DNA from: JAISGQ01 sp045534445
GTDB lineage: Bacteria; Bacillota; Clostridia; Oscillospirales; Acutalibacteraceae
NCBI GenBank assembly: GCA_045534445.1
Contig: JAZSJQ010000097.1
Span: forward strand, 1 to 17,571
DNA length: 17,571 nucleotides
Direction: 5' to 3'
The stretch's first letter is position 1, and each line of letters opens with the position of its first letter. Below the pieces are notes generated by a model, which was given only the letters and a program-made list of their open reading frames with translations, ran no database searches and had not been told where the DNA came from. Both the position numbers and the translations under genes were made by a program. Positions 6,821-14,264 of the stretch are shown piece by piece.

Positions 6821-6881
6821 CCCTTCAATATGCATTGATGCAAGGGTGAAAATGAAATCAATGAAAGAGGTAAAAAAATGA
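6821..6881 (+). promoter_or_regulatory. Leader hairpin and possible 9-codon upstream ORF
   Basis: CCCTTCAAT (6821-6829) can pair with ATTG (6834-6837) and AAGGG (6842-6846), leaving four bases bulged. AAGGG is also the only ribosome binding site for a short ORF at 6852-6881 (MKSMKEVKK), whose TGA overlaps the lipoprotein ATG as ATGA. The short ORF may be chance, since the lipoprotein has its own AAAGAGG. Confidence 0.3.
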
Positions 6882-7864
6882 AAAAGTTCTTAGCACTCCT
6901 TCTGGCAGTACTTATGATCTTTGCCTGCACCGCTTGCGGCAAGAAGGCAGAAAACAACGATGCAGACAACGCAGTAACTGAAGTTTATGATCCTACCCGT
7001 GTGTATGACATTCCCGAGTCTGTCACTTCCGTTGAATGTGACAACCCCATCAACTTTATCAACATCACCGTCGGCGACTATGAGACCAACGAGACAAAGT
7101 ACATCTCCGCTGTTCTCAGCGAGATTTCCACCTGCGACATCGACTACAGCGGCGATGAGAGAAAGGTCGGCAAGTTCGACGCAAGCCTTTTTGGTAACAT
7201 CACCAATGAGTTTGCAGCTTCCGGTCTTGCAGAGCTCAACGGTCAGAGCGTTTACGAAGAGGGCACTGCTTATGCTACTGTCTATGTAACCTACGCAGAC
7301 GGCACCTTTGTAACTGCTGACTATACAGGTACAATTCCCCAGGAGTTCACCGACGGCTTTAAAAAGATGGATTCCTTCTTCCTTGTTCTTGCAAATTCTC
7401 TTCCCAAGTATGTTCCCCAGCCCAGTGTCATGGGTGAGGTAAATGAGGAGATCCTCGCAGAGATGATGGGCGTTCTCAATAAAACAGGCATCGAGACCCT
7501 TGATACCTTCACCATCAGCGACATTCTCATGGACGAGTTCTTTGCTGTAACCGCAGGTCTTACCAATGCAGAGGGCGTAAACAGCGCTGCAATCTGCGCT
7601 CCCATGATGATGACCACTCCTTACTCCCTTGTTGTTGTATCCTGCACTGATGCAGACGCTGCAGCAGCCGTTCACGCAGATTTCGCTGCTAACGTTGATT
7701 GGCAGAAGTGGGTATGCGTAGCACCCACCAATGCACTCATCGCAGACAAGGGCAACATGGTTCTCTGCCTCATGGCATCTGATGAGCTCTACACCAAGAC
7801 CGCTGACGCAGTACACGCAGCAGGCTGGACAAACCTCCAGGAGCTTGACAACCCCAATATGTAA
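6878..7864 (+). CDS. Secreted lipoprotein of unknown function
   Basis: A 328-residue lipoprotein that I do not recognise with certainty. Residues 1-19 form a signal peptide with a leucine-rich core; the likely lipidated residue is C20 (ACTAC-GKK), although C17 is possible, and the lipobox lacks the usual Leu at -3. The mature part starts with an acidic Asn/Asp-rich linker (about 24-35), followed by two soluble regions: about 40-170, and about 188-328, whose pattern (short helix, VVVSC strand, a long helix with Ala-Ala-Val-His, a late strand MVLCLMAS, closing helix) recalls the DUF4358 lipoproteins of gut Firmicutes. That last match is from memory and tentative. It is transcribed alone, with its own strong promoter and a long hairpin after the stop, and sits on the surface. 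ATG follows AAAGAGG with 8 nt spacing. Confidence 0.85.
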   Translation: MKKFLALLLAVLMIFACTACGKKAENNDADNAVTEVYDPTRVYDIPESVTSVECDNPINFINITVGDYETNETKYISAVLSEISTCDIDYSGDERKVGKFDASLFGNITNEFAASGLAELNGQSVYEEGTAYATVYVTYADGTFVTADYTGTIPQEFTDGFKKMDSFFLVLANSLPKYVPQPSVMGEVNEEILAEMMGVLNKTGIETLDTFTISDILMDEFFAVTAGLTNAEGVNSAAICAPMMMTTPYSLVVVSCTDADAAAAVHADFAANVDWQKWVCVAPTNALIADKGNMVLCLMASDELYTKTADAVHAAGWTNLQELDNPNM

Positions 7865-7879
7865 TTGATGTAAATCAGA

Positions 7880-7919
7880 AGAAGCCCTCCCTGTGACCGC
7901 GGTCACAGAGAGGGCTTCT
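7880..7919 (+). terminator. Long terminator hairpin after the lipoprotein gene
   Basis: Outer arms AGAAGCCCTC (7880-7889) and GAGGGCTTCT (7910-7919), one mismatch, then the perfect 18-nt palindrome CTGTGACCGCGGTCACAG (7891-7908). There is no T run, so it could also protect the 3' end. Bases 7920-8004 are AT-rich, with nothing else that I can name. Confidence 0.75.
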
Positions 7920-8004
7920 GTGTGTTCAAAATCAAACGATGATAGATATTCATTAAACGCAGTGTAAATTTAAAAGCTTTTTATGTCAGACAAATTGGAA
8001 GTTG

Positions 8005-8388
8005 TCATACCGTTATTTCAATTTGATTCCCCTCAATACCGATGATGCAGCTTTCATAATATCCGTCACCTGTTGTTCGGGGTCCACTAATAACATCATA
8101 ACCATCGTGCTTCAGAATTTCTGTGAGCGTATCAACAGCCGCTTTACTGCCAAGGATGAAAGCAACATGCACATAGCCCATACGTGCCAATACCTTTTCG
8201 CTATCCTTCATCATCGGCTTATTCATGATTTCCAGACGAGCACCATCATCAAAACTTAAAAAGTAAGAACGGAAATCCGTTGTTTTATTATGATATCCCT
8301 CGTTAGATTTGGCGTTAAAATATCTAACAAAGAAATCTCTGACTGCATCTAAGTTATTGACATACATTGCAATGTGTTCAATATGCAT
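8005..8388 (-). CDS. VOC (glyoxalase/bleomycin-resistance fold) protein
   Basis: A 127-residue cytoplasmic protein of the vicinal-oxygen-chelate superfamily, with two beta-alpha-beta-beta-beta modules (about 1-60 and 70-127). The four expected metal positions are present: H5, E53 (RLEIM), H74 (YVHVAF) and E124 (NQIEITV), so it may be an active metalloenzyme such as a lyase, isomerase or dioxygenase, rather than an antibiotic-binding homologue. The substrate is not predictable. ATG at 8386-8388 follows GGAG with about 8 nt spacing. It is a single gene, divergent from the ZIP transporter with about 180 nt between their starts. Confidence 0.9.
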   Translation of the reverse strand: MHIEHIAMYVNNLDAVRDFFVRYFNAKSNEGYHNKTTDFRSYFLSFDDGARLEIMNKPMMKDSEKVLARMGYVHVAFILGSKAAVDTLTEILKHDGYDVISGPRTTGDGYYESCIIGIEGNQIEITV

Positions 8389-8423
8389 GATTACACTCCG
8401 TTAAACTCCAATTTATCGAACTG

Positions 8424-8452
8424 ATAATATCATAATTTCTCAGTGAATGCAA
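8424..8452 (-). promoter_or_regulatory. Promoter of the VOC gene
   Basis: On the minus strand TTGCAT (8447-8452), 17-nt spacer, TATTAT (8424-8429) preceded by TGA (extended -10). Confidence 0.7.
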
Positions 8453-8461
8453 CGGCGTTTA

Positions 8462-8566
8462 CCGCAGAGTATTCTTAAAATGCGCGCCTGCCGCGCTATT
8501 ACTGAAAACCGTGTCAATACACCTCTCTGCGGCATAATATGTAAAAGCAGACAGCAGAGGAGGTGT
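8462..8566 (+). promoter_or_regulatory. Candidate RNA switch in the ZIP transporter leader
   Basis: Two stems share bases and exclude each other. Stem A: CCGCAGAG (8462-8469) with CTCTGCGG (8525-8532), 8 bp, enclosing GCGCG/CGCGC (8482-8496) and GTGT/ACAC (8511-8522). Stem B: ACACCTCTCTGC (8519-8530) with GCAGAGGAGGTGT (8554-8566), 12 bp with one bulged G, burying the AGGAGG at 8558-8563. I do not recognise a known riboswitch class. A caveat is that GTGTCA-16-CATAAT (8511-8538) could be a promoter starting inside this region, which would remove both stems from the transcript. Confidence 0.45.
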
Positions 8567-8571
8567 CAGAA

Positions 8572-9345
8572 ATGACATGAAAAGTATTGTTAGGCATATT
8601 GATTCCGCTTATCGGCACAAGCCTCGGAGCAGGCTGTGTGCTGTTCATGAAAAATCAATTGTCGGTAATGACTCAAAGGATCCTTGCAGGCTTTGCCGCA
8701 GGGGTCATGGTAGCGGCATCGGTGTGGAGCCTGCTGCTGCCGTCCATAGATTACGCCTCGCACATGGGAAAGCTTGCATTCATACCTGCAACGGTGGGAT
8801 TTCTCATGGGCATTGCCTTCCTTCAGACCCTTGACCGTATAATTCCAATGGTGCAGAAAAAAGCCGCAGAGACTGACAGGGAGGTGTACAGAACCATTAT
8901 GCTTGTGCTTTCGGTGACACTGCATAATATCCCTGAGGGCATGGCTGTTGGAGTGGCATACGCAGGTTATCTGTCGGGAAAATCGGAGTTTACCTTTGCG
9001 GCGGCAGTGGTGCTGTCCATCGGTATTGCCATACAGAATTTCCCCGAGGGATCGATAATATCCATGCCCCTCAGAGCACACGGCATGAGCAAGGGGAAGG
9101 CGTTTTCCGTAGGAGTGCTGTCGGGAGTTGTGGAGCCTGTGGGAGCCCTTGTGACGATTCTCGCGGCAAGCATAGTAGTTCCCGTATTGCCATATCTTCT
9201 GAGCCTTGCGGCAGGTGCCATGTTCTATGTGGTCGTGGAGGAGCTTATCCCGTCAATAGCACAGGGAAGCCGCTCAAAGGCAGGAACCATTGCCTTTACC
9301 GCAGGCTTCTGTGTAATGATGATGCTTGATGTCGCGCTTGGATAG
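8572..9345 (+). CDS. ZIP-family (GufA-type) metal transporter with in-frame TGA near its start
   Basis: Membrane transporter expected to import zinc or another divalent metal. From TTG at 8587 it has 252 residues and about eight membrane helices. The two metal-site helices are clear: HNIPEG (113-118) and QNFPEG (150-155), the latter form being usual in GufA-type members, and VVVEELIP near the C-terminus. The start is odd. The ATG best placed after AGGAGG (8558-8563, 8-nt gap) is 8572, in frame with the transporter, but its third codon is TGA (8578-8580). The first start after that is the TTG at 8587, 23 nt from the ribosome binding site. ATG at 8577 is out of frame by one; losing one A of the following AAAA would give MKVLLGILIP, a normal ZIP start. 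So this is either reinitiation at TTG, a nonsense change, or a single-base error. The remainder of the gene is intact. Confidence 0.85.
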
Positions 9346-9377
9346 GAAAGAAGTAATGTTCTGAACCGGAATTTATG

Positions 9378-9470
9378 CCTTCCCCTTGAGGGGAAGGGGG
9401 ACTGTTTTGCGTAGCAAAACGGTGGATGAGGTGGTAAAAGCATAGCTTTTCGTTATTTACAGCTATGCTT
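9378..9470. repeat. Run of three perfect hairpins, likely a dispersed intergenic element
   Basis: CCTTCCCC-TTGA-GGGGAAGG (9378-9397), GTTTTGC-GTA-GCAAAAC (9404-9420), then AAGCATAGCT (9438-9447) with AGCTATGCTT (9461-9470). I recall the first two, followed by GGTGGATGAGGTGG, as a common intergenic repeat of Clostridia that is often misread as a short protein. The first hairpin may also stop ZIP transcription. Confidence 0.65.
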
Positions 9471-9479
9471 GCATAACAG

Positions 9480-9511
9480 AACCCCTGCTGTTCCGACGAG
9501 CAGCAGGGGTT
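9480..9511 (-). terminator. Terminator hairpin of the GH13-GPH operon
   Basis: AACCCCTGCTG (9480-9490) pairs with CAGCAGGGGTT (9501-9511), an 11-bp stem with a 10-nt loop, starting four bases after the GPH stop on the minus strand. No clear T run. Confidence 0.65.
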
Positions 9512-9515
9512 AATC

Positions 9516-10976
9516 TTATCCGGCAACTTCGTCTGTCTGCTCACCGTTTCTTTCTTTAAGGTCAGAAACGATCTGAGCATACATCTTTTCGTCTATCTTG
9601 AACTTCTTGCTGTAGATGATAAAACCAACGAGAATGCATATGAGAGGGAATATCATCATGGCAGCCTTCATTATCCAGATGGGAGTGCCCACAACGCCGT
9701 TGATGAGAGCATCGACCTCAGCCTGAGCGGCAGTGATCGCCGCAGGATCGGTAAGCTCTGTCATTCTGCTTTCTATCTCGGTTATCTCCTTTGAAACGGG
9801 GTTGATACCCGAAATAATAAGAGTAAGGGTGACAACGCCTGTGCCGACGGCACCGCCCAGCTTATTTATAAATGGCTGAACAGCGAAGCTGACGGATTCA
9901 TTTCTCTTCTTGAGCTTCCACTCGCCGTACTCAACAGCATCGGCAAGGAAAAGGAGCATGAGAAGCTGAATAAATGCCTGAGCGAAGAACAGCACAAGAC
10001 CAGCCGCAACGATGATGGGAAGCTTCTCAAAGGAGAAGAAAAACAGGAGATAAGCGGCAACAACAGCTATCATAGAGCCTGTGTAAAGCTGTTTTCTTGT
10101 AAACTTTTTGCTGAACAGGGGGAAAACAGAAAGTGCTGTAAGCTGAGCCACGCCCAGAACGGCGGCAAATATCATGTATGTACCCTCGTCCTTGTAGGCG
10201 TACTTGAAGTAGTAAACGCCGAATGAGGTGGTGGAGCAGTAGCCTATCATAAAGAGAGCCATGGAAAGAGCAGTGACCATAAGCTGATCGTTCTTGAAAA
10301 GAGCCTTTACCATACCGCCGAGGGTGGTGTGTTCCTGATTTTTAAGCTCGGTTCTGTCCTCCTTGACGCCGAAAACGGTAAAGAGCTGGAAGAACCACAT
10401 GAGAGCAACGATTATAACGGTAAACCAGAAGTAGCTTTTCTTTGCCGGCATACCGAAAAGATCGGGAACCATGGTATAAAGAACAACAACTGCAAACATA
10501 CCGATGTTTGCGCATATTCTTGCAACAGCACCGACACCCTCGCGAACCTTCTGATCCTTGGAGATAGCAGGCATCAAAGACCAGTAGGAAATATCATTTG
10601 TGGTGTAAGCCATGCCCCAGAGCAGATACAGTATTGCAAAGAATATGATATAACCCTTGTCGGAGAGGTTGAAGTCCGTAAAAAGCAGGATAGTCAGAAT
10701 ACCCGATGATAGAGCGCCGAATACGATCCAGGGCTTGAATTTACCCCAGCGTGACTTGGTGTTGTCAACTATAGTACCCATAATGGGGTCGTTGAGAGCA
10801 TCAAAAATACGAAAAACCACCATAAGAGAACCTATGACAGCAAGCTGAGCGTTTGAAAGACCGACTACCTCAGTGAGATAGGTGATAAGATACATACTTA
10901 TCAGAGTGTATACGGCATCTCTGCCGAGAGTGCCTATGCCGAAACAGAACTTGTTTCTGCCCATACCTTTATTCAT
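9516..10976 (-). CDS. GPH-family sugar:cation symporter (second copy)
   Basis: A 12-helix symporter of 486 residues from the preferred start. In the longer reading (start at 10982, two more residues) the family residues are D22, D61 and D65, the last two in RIFDALNDPIMG, followed by VDNTKSRWGKFKPW, the cytoplasmic signature after helix 2. No repeat tail is present; it ends about 20 residues after the last helix, unlike the symporter at 1-2037, and the two are clearly different in sequence. Start choice: AGGAAG (10983-10988) directly abuts the ATG at 10982 but is 6 nt from the ATG at 10976, so 10976 is preferred. It lies 27 nt after the GH13 stop (21 nt by the longer start) in the same direction, so the two form an operon and the transporter probably imports the alpha-glucoside cleaved by that enzyme. 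Confidence 0.93.
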   Translation of the reverse strand: MNKGMGRNKFCFGIGTLGRDAVYTLISMYLITYLTEVVGLSNAQLAVIGSLMVVFRIFDALNDPIMGTIVDNTKSRWGKFKPWIVFGALSSGILTILLFTDFNLSDKGYIIFFAILYLLWGMAYTTNDISYWSLMPAISKDQKVREGVGAVARICANIGMFAVVVLYTMVPDLFGMPAKKSYFWFTVIIVALMWFFQLFTVFGVKEDRTELKNQEHTTLGGMVKALFKNDQLMVTALSMALFMIGYCSTTSFGVYYFKYAYKDEGTYMIFAAVLGVAQLTALSVFPLFSKKFTRKQLYTGSMIAVVAAYLLFFFSFEKLPIIVAAGLVLFFAQAFIQLLMLLFLADAVEYGEWKLKKRNESVSFAVQPFINKLGGAVGTGVVTLTLIISGINPVSKEITEIESRMTELTDPAAITAAQAEVDALINGVVGTPIWIMKAAMMIFPLICILVGFIIYSKKFKIDEKMYAQIVSDLKERNGEQTDEVAG

Positions 10977-11003
10977 TTTCATCTTCCTTTCCGTGAGCAG
11001 GGG

Positions 11004-12635
11004 TTATTTGTTCTCATCAATAAGCCTGAATTCAAAGGGCATGAGAGTCTTTTCCGAGGGTTCTGCATAGTTGTTTGCAAGAAGCGCACCGCGATTTCTG
11101 AGCTCCTTCGGGAGCTTTATTTTTTTGCCTGTCATATTGAAGACCGAAAGAAGCTTTTTGCCCTCAAGCTCACGTTCAAAGGCGTAGAGCTTTCCGTCCT
11201 GATAAACGGGGATAAAGGAGCCTGAGCAGAGAATTTCATTTGTCTTTCTGAAGGAGATCATCTTCTGCCAGAAGGCGAAAACGCCGTTTTGGTCAGAGGT
11301 GTCCTTTTCAACATTTACCTCCTTGCAGTTGTCGCAAAGTCTCAACCAGGGCTCGCCCTCGGTAAAGCCTGCATTAGCCTCACTGCTCCACTGCATTGGA
11401 GTTCTTGCGTGATCGCGTGTGCCGTGCTTTATCATCTTCCAGCGCATTCCCTTGGGAATGCCGAGACGCTTTGCCATTGCATGAATGTTATGACTTTCGA
11501 TGTCCTTTATTTCGTCAAGGGAGGCAAAATCGCAGTTGGCCATGCCGATCTCCTGACCTTCATAGACAAAAGGTGTACCTCGCAGAGTCATAATAAGCCC
11601 TGCCATCATTTTTGAGCATTCCGCTCTGAATCCCTCGGAGTCACAGAAACGGGAAATAAATCTTGGCTGGTCGTGATTTTCAAAATATACGGTATTCCAT
11701 TTGTGCTTTGTCTGCCATTTTGTAAGAATATTCTGGAGCTTTTTAAGATTCATCTTGGTGGGGAACCATTTAAGCCCTAAATTATCACAATCCATGTGTT
11801 CAAAGGCAAATACCATATCAAGCTCTTTTCGTTCCTCGTCGCTGAGATCCTTTGCCTGAGGAATATCGATGAAAACCGTTTCACCGACAGCGAATGCGCC
11901 GTAAGGCTCAAGTACATCACGGCGAAGCTCGCGAAGAATATCGTGACAGCCCTTGGTTGAAAGATAATGCTCACTGCCTGTCAGAGCAAGCTTCTTTTTG
12001 CCGTTTTCGAGGGTGTCCTTGTAGATGACATTTATAACATCGCACCGAAAACCTGCAACGCCCTTGTCAAGCCAGAAACGCATTATGTCCTTGACCTCTT
12101 CCATGACGGCAGGATTTCTCCAGTTTAAGTCAGGCTGTTTTTTGGAGAAAAGGTGGAGATAATATTCATCCTCTGAATCTCCGAATTTTGTCCAGGGGCA
12201 TTCTGCAAAGAAATTTCCCCAGTTATTGGGAACCTTGTTCTTTTTGCCCTTTCGGATTATGTAGTAATCGCGGTATTTTTCGTCTCCTGACAGAGCCTTC
12301 TTAAACCATTCATGCTCGTCGGAGGTGTGGTTTATTACAAGATCCATGACGATGCCGATACCGCGCTTTTTTGCTTCTGCGAGAAGCTCGTCAAAATCCT
12401 CCATGGTGCCGAACTGAGGCTGAATGGCTTTATAATCGGCAATATCATAGCCGTTGTCATCATTGGGGCTGACATAAACGGGGGAGAGCCAGATATTGTT
12501 TACGCCCAGTGAGGCGATATAGTCGAGCTTTGAAATAATACCCCTGATATCACCTACGCCGTCACCGTCGGAATCCATAAACGAACGGGGATAAATCTGA
12601 TATATAACAGTGTCCTTACAATAGTTTGCACCCAT
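11004..12635 (-). CDS. GH13 alpha-glucosidase (oligo-1,6-glucosidase type)
   Basis: A 543-residue cytoplasmic enzyme that releases glucose from the non-reducing end of short alpha-glucosides. The length and motifs fit the alpha-glucosidase, oligo-1,6-glucosidase and trehalose-6-phosphate hydrolase branch of GH13. In order: YQIYPRSF (12-19), a calcium-type loop DSDGDGVGDI (21-30), NHTSDEH (102-108), nucleophile D199 in GFRCDVIN, acid/base E252 in VGET, and D322 in ENHDQPR. The residue after the nucleophile is Val (V200), which in this family is linked to alpha-1,6 rather than alpha-1,4 preference, so isomaltose-type substrates are favoured. C201-region variants aside, the usual Met before the Asp is Cys here (C198). 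AGGAGG at 12642-12647 lies 6 nt from the ATG. First gene of an operon with the GPH symporter. Confidence 0.93.
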   Translation of the reverse strand: MGANYCKDTVIYQIYPRSFMDSDGDGVGDIRGIISKLDYIASLGVNNIWLSPVYVSPNDDNGYDIADYKAIQPQFGTMEDFDELLAEAKKRGIGIVMDLVINHTSDEHEWFKKALSGDEKYRDYYIIRKGKKNKVPNNWGNFFAECPWTKFGDSEDEYYLHLFSKKQPDLNWRNPAVMEEVKDIMRFWLDKGVAGFRCDVINVIYKDTLENGKKKLALTGSEHYLSTKGCHDILRELRRDVLEPYGAFAVGETVFIDIPQAKDLSDEERKELDMVFAFEHMDCDNLGLKWFPTKMNLKKLQNILTKWQTKHKWNTVYFENHDQPRFISRFCDSEGFRAECSKMMAGLIMTLRGTPFVYEGQEIGMANCDFASLDEIKDIESHNIHAMAKRLGIPKGMRWKMIKHGTRDHARTPMQWSSEANAGFTEGEPWLRLCDNCKEVNVEKDTSDQNGVFAFWQKMISFRKTNEILCSGSFIPVYQDGKLYAFERELEGKKLLSVFNMTGKKIKLPKELRNRGALLANNYAEPSEKTLMPFEFRLIDENK

Positions 12636-12675
12636 AAAATACCTCCTGACATAAGCACATCAGTTTTTTAATTAA

Positions 12676-12695
12676 ATTGCATAATGCATAGCAAT
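12676..12695. promoter_or_regulatory. Possible operator of the GH13-GPH operon
   Basis: ATTGC-N10-GCAAT spans 12676-12695 and contains the perfect dyad TGCAT-A-ATGCA (12678-12688). It falls at about +5 to +24 from the predicted start, where a repressor would block transcription. The pattern is loosely like LacI/MalR operators, but no such regulator gene is in the window. Confidence 0.4.
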
Positions 12696-12705
12696 ACACA
12701 TTAAT

Positions 12706-12733
12706 ATTATAACATAAATCATATGGATTTCAA
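12706..12733 (-). promoter_or_regulatory. Promoter of the GH13-GPH operon
   Basis: Minus strand: TTGAAA (12728-12733), 16-nt spacer, perfect TATAAT (12706-12711). Confidence 0.75.
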
Positions 12734-12760
12734 CAGTATTACGAATCTATTTTATATTTG

Positions 12761-12789
12761 TTGAACAGCACCAAATGGGTAATTATATA
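12761..12789 (+). promoter_or_regulatory. Promoter of the MATE gene
   Basis: TTGAAC (12761-12766), 17-nt spacer, TATATA (12784-12789). The leader is about 95 nt with no clear structure. Confidence 0.65.
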
Positions 12790-12890
12790 ACGTTTAAGTC
12801 TGTGCATTTGGAGAGTAGACAAAGGCATTGGAAATAGCTATAATCGCAATCGTTCAAGGTGCAAAATACTGATTTATGCGAGGCAGCTTT

Positions 12891-14261
12891 ATGAAAAAGA
12901 ATTTCACAACTGATATGACCACAGGCAGCCCCATTAAGCATATACTCAAATTTACCCTGCCCCTTCTTATCGGAAATCTTTTCCAGCAGCTTTATAATAT
13001 GGTAGACTCAATTGTAGTCGGAAAATTTGTAGGAGAGGACGCGCTGGCGGCAGTAGGCTCCTGCGGCTCTACAAACTTTCTGTTCTTCTCTCTGGGAAAC
13101 GGACTGGGTCTCGGCATAGGTGTAATTGTTTCCCAGTATTTCGGAGCGGGCGACAACAGAAACGTGCGAAAGACCATAGCGAATTCTTATTATGTGCTTG
13201 TAAGTACATCGGTAATAGTAAGTATAATCGGTGTTCTCGCGGCACCGTGGCTTCTGAGACTGCTGGGAACTCCTGAGGATATTTTCCATGACACACTTAT
13301 CTATATGCAGACCACCACATTGGGACTTATAGCAATATCCATGTATAACGGAGTGTCGGCTATACTTCGTGCGCTTGGTGATTCCAAAACGCCGCTGGTT
13401 TTTCTGATAGTAGCCTGTCTGATAAATGTGGTTCTTGACCTTCTGTTTGTTATTGTATTCGGTTGGGCTGTATTCGGCGTTGCACTGGCTACGGTGATCG
13501 CACAGGCAATTTCCGCGATAACCTGCTATATGTACGCCTATAAAAAGATAGAGTACTTCCGCGTGGGCAAAGAGGAAGCAAAGATGGATTGGTCCATAAT
13601 CGGACGCTCCTTCAGAATAGGCATTCCCCTTGCACTGCAGAACGGAACTATCGCAGTTTCCTGCATGGTGCTGCAGGGTGTTGTAAACAGCTTCGGAGAA
13701 AATGTAATGGCAGCATACACCATTACTATAAGGATCGAATCCATCGTACAGCAGCCATACAGCTCACTTGCAGCGGCAATGACCACTTTTGCAGGGCAGA
13801 ATGCAGGTGCAGGCAGAGCTGACAGAATCAAAAAAGGCTTTAGACAGTGCGTTGTGATTGTATTGATATTCAGTCTTGCACTGATACCTCTGTTCTATGC
13901 GTTCGGAGAATCCATAGCAAGTATTTTTGTAGATAACACCGAAGTTATAGATATTTCCGCAAGAGCGCTGAGAGTTACAAGCCTTTTCTACTTCGGTCTC
14001 GGAATGATATATGTACCCAGAGCACTTCTCAACGGCTGCGGCGATGCCGCCTTTGCAATATTGAACGGTCTTGTTGAGGTTGCCGGCAGAGTGGTCTTTT
14101 CACAGATTTTCCTGCTTATACCTGCTCTCGGGTGGTTGGCGGTATGGCTGACCACGGGTGCCACATGGGCTGTAACGGGATTGGTATGCCTAATCCGTTA
14201 TTGGACGGGAAACTGGAAAAAGCGCATTGAAATGCAGACGATAGCCCCAAAAACAGTATAA
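12891..14261 (+). CDS. MATE-family efflux transporter
   Basis: A 456-residue inner-membrane antiporter with 12 predicted helices in two homologous halves (about 10-225 and 235-445). The opening SPIKHILKFTLPLLIGNLFQ and LYNMVDSIVVGKFVG, followed by the GAGDNRNVRKTI loop, are classic MATE features; the second half repeats the pattern around ALQNGTIAVS and the FAGQNAGAGRADRIKKG loop. Members export cationic drugs or metabolites using a sodium or proton gradient; the substrate here is unknown. The start at 12891 is preferred, as GAGG (12880-12883) lies 7 nt upstream; an in-frame ATG at 12876 would add five residues but has no ribosome binding site. It has its own promoter, is divergent from the GH13 operon, and is closed by a strong hairpin, so it appears monocistronic. 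Confidence 0.95.
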   Translation: MKKNFTTDMTTGSPIKHILKFTLPLLIGNLFQQLYNMVDSIVVGKFVGEDALAAVGSCGSTNFLFFSLGNGLGLGIGVIVSQYFGAGDNRNVRKTIANSYYVLVSTSVIVSIIGVLAAPWLLRLLGTPEDIFHDTLIYMQTTTLGLIAISMYNGVSAILRALGDSKTPLVFLIVACLINVVLDLLFVIVFGWAVFGVALATVIAQAISAITCYMYAYKKIEYFRVGKEEAKMDWSIIGRSFRIGIPLALQNGTIAVSCMVLQGVVNSFGENVMAAYTITIRIESIVQQPYSSLAAAMTTFAGQNAGAGRADRIKKGFRQCVVIVLIFSLALIPLFYAFGESIASIFVDNTEVIDISARALRVTSLFYFGLGMIYVPRALLNGCGDAAFAILNGLVEVAGRVVFSQIFLLIPALGWLAVWLTTGATWAVTGLVCLIRYWTGNWKKRIEMQTIAPKTV

Positions 14262-14264
14262 ATG

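Noticed and set aside
6890..7906. Minus-strand open frame of 338 codons opposite the lipoprotein gene
   Set aside because: It is an antisense shadow created by codon bias. The plus-strand frame has a signal peptide, ribosome binding site, promoter and terminator; the minus frame has none of these and an implausible Cys/Val-rich protein.
8577..8834. 85-codon frame starting at ATG 8577
   Set aside because: It overlaps the ZIP gene out of frame and has no domain; it matters only as evidence for a possible one-base shift near the ZIP start.
9225..9443. Minus-strand 72-codon frame across the intergenic repeat
   Set aside because: Its N-terminal part is the translated palindromic repeat, the remainder is antisense to the ZIP gene.
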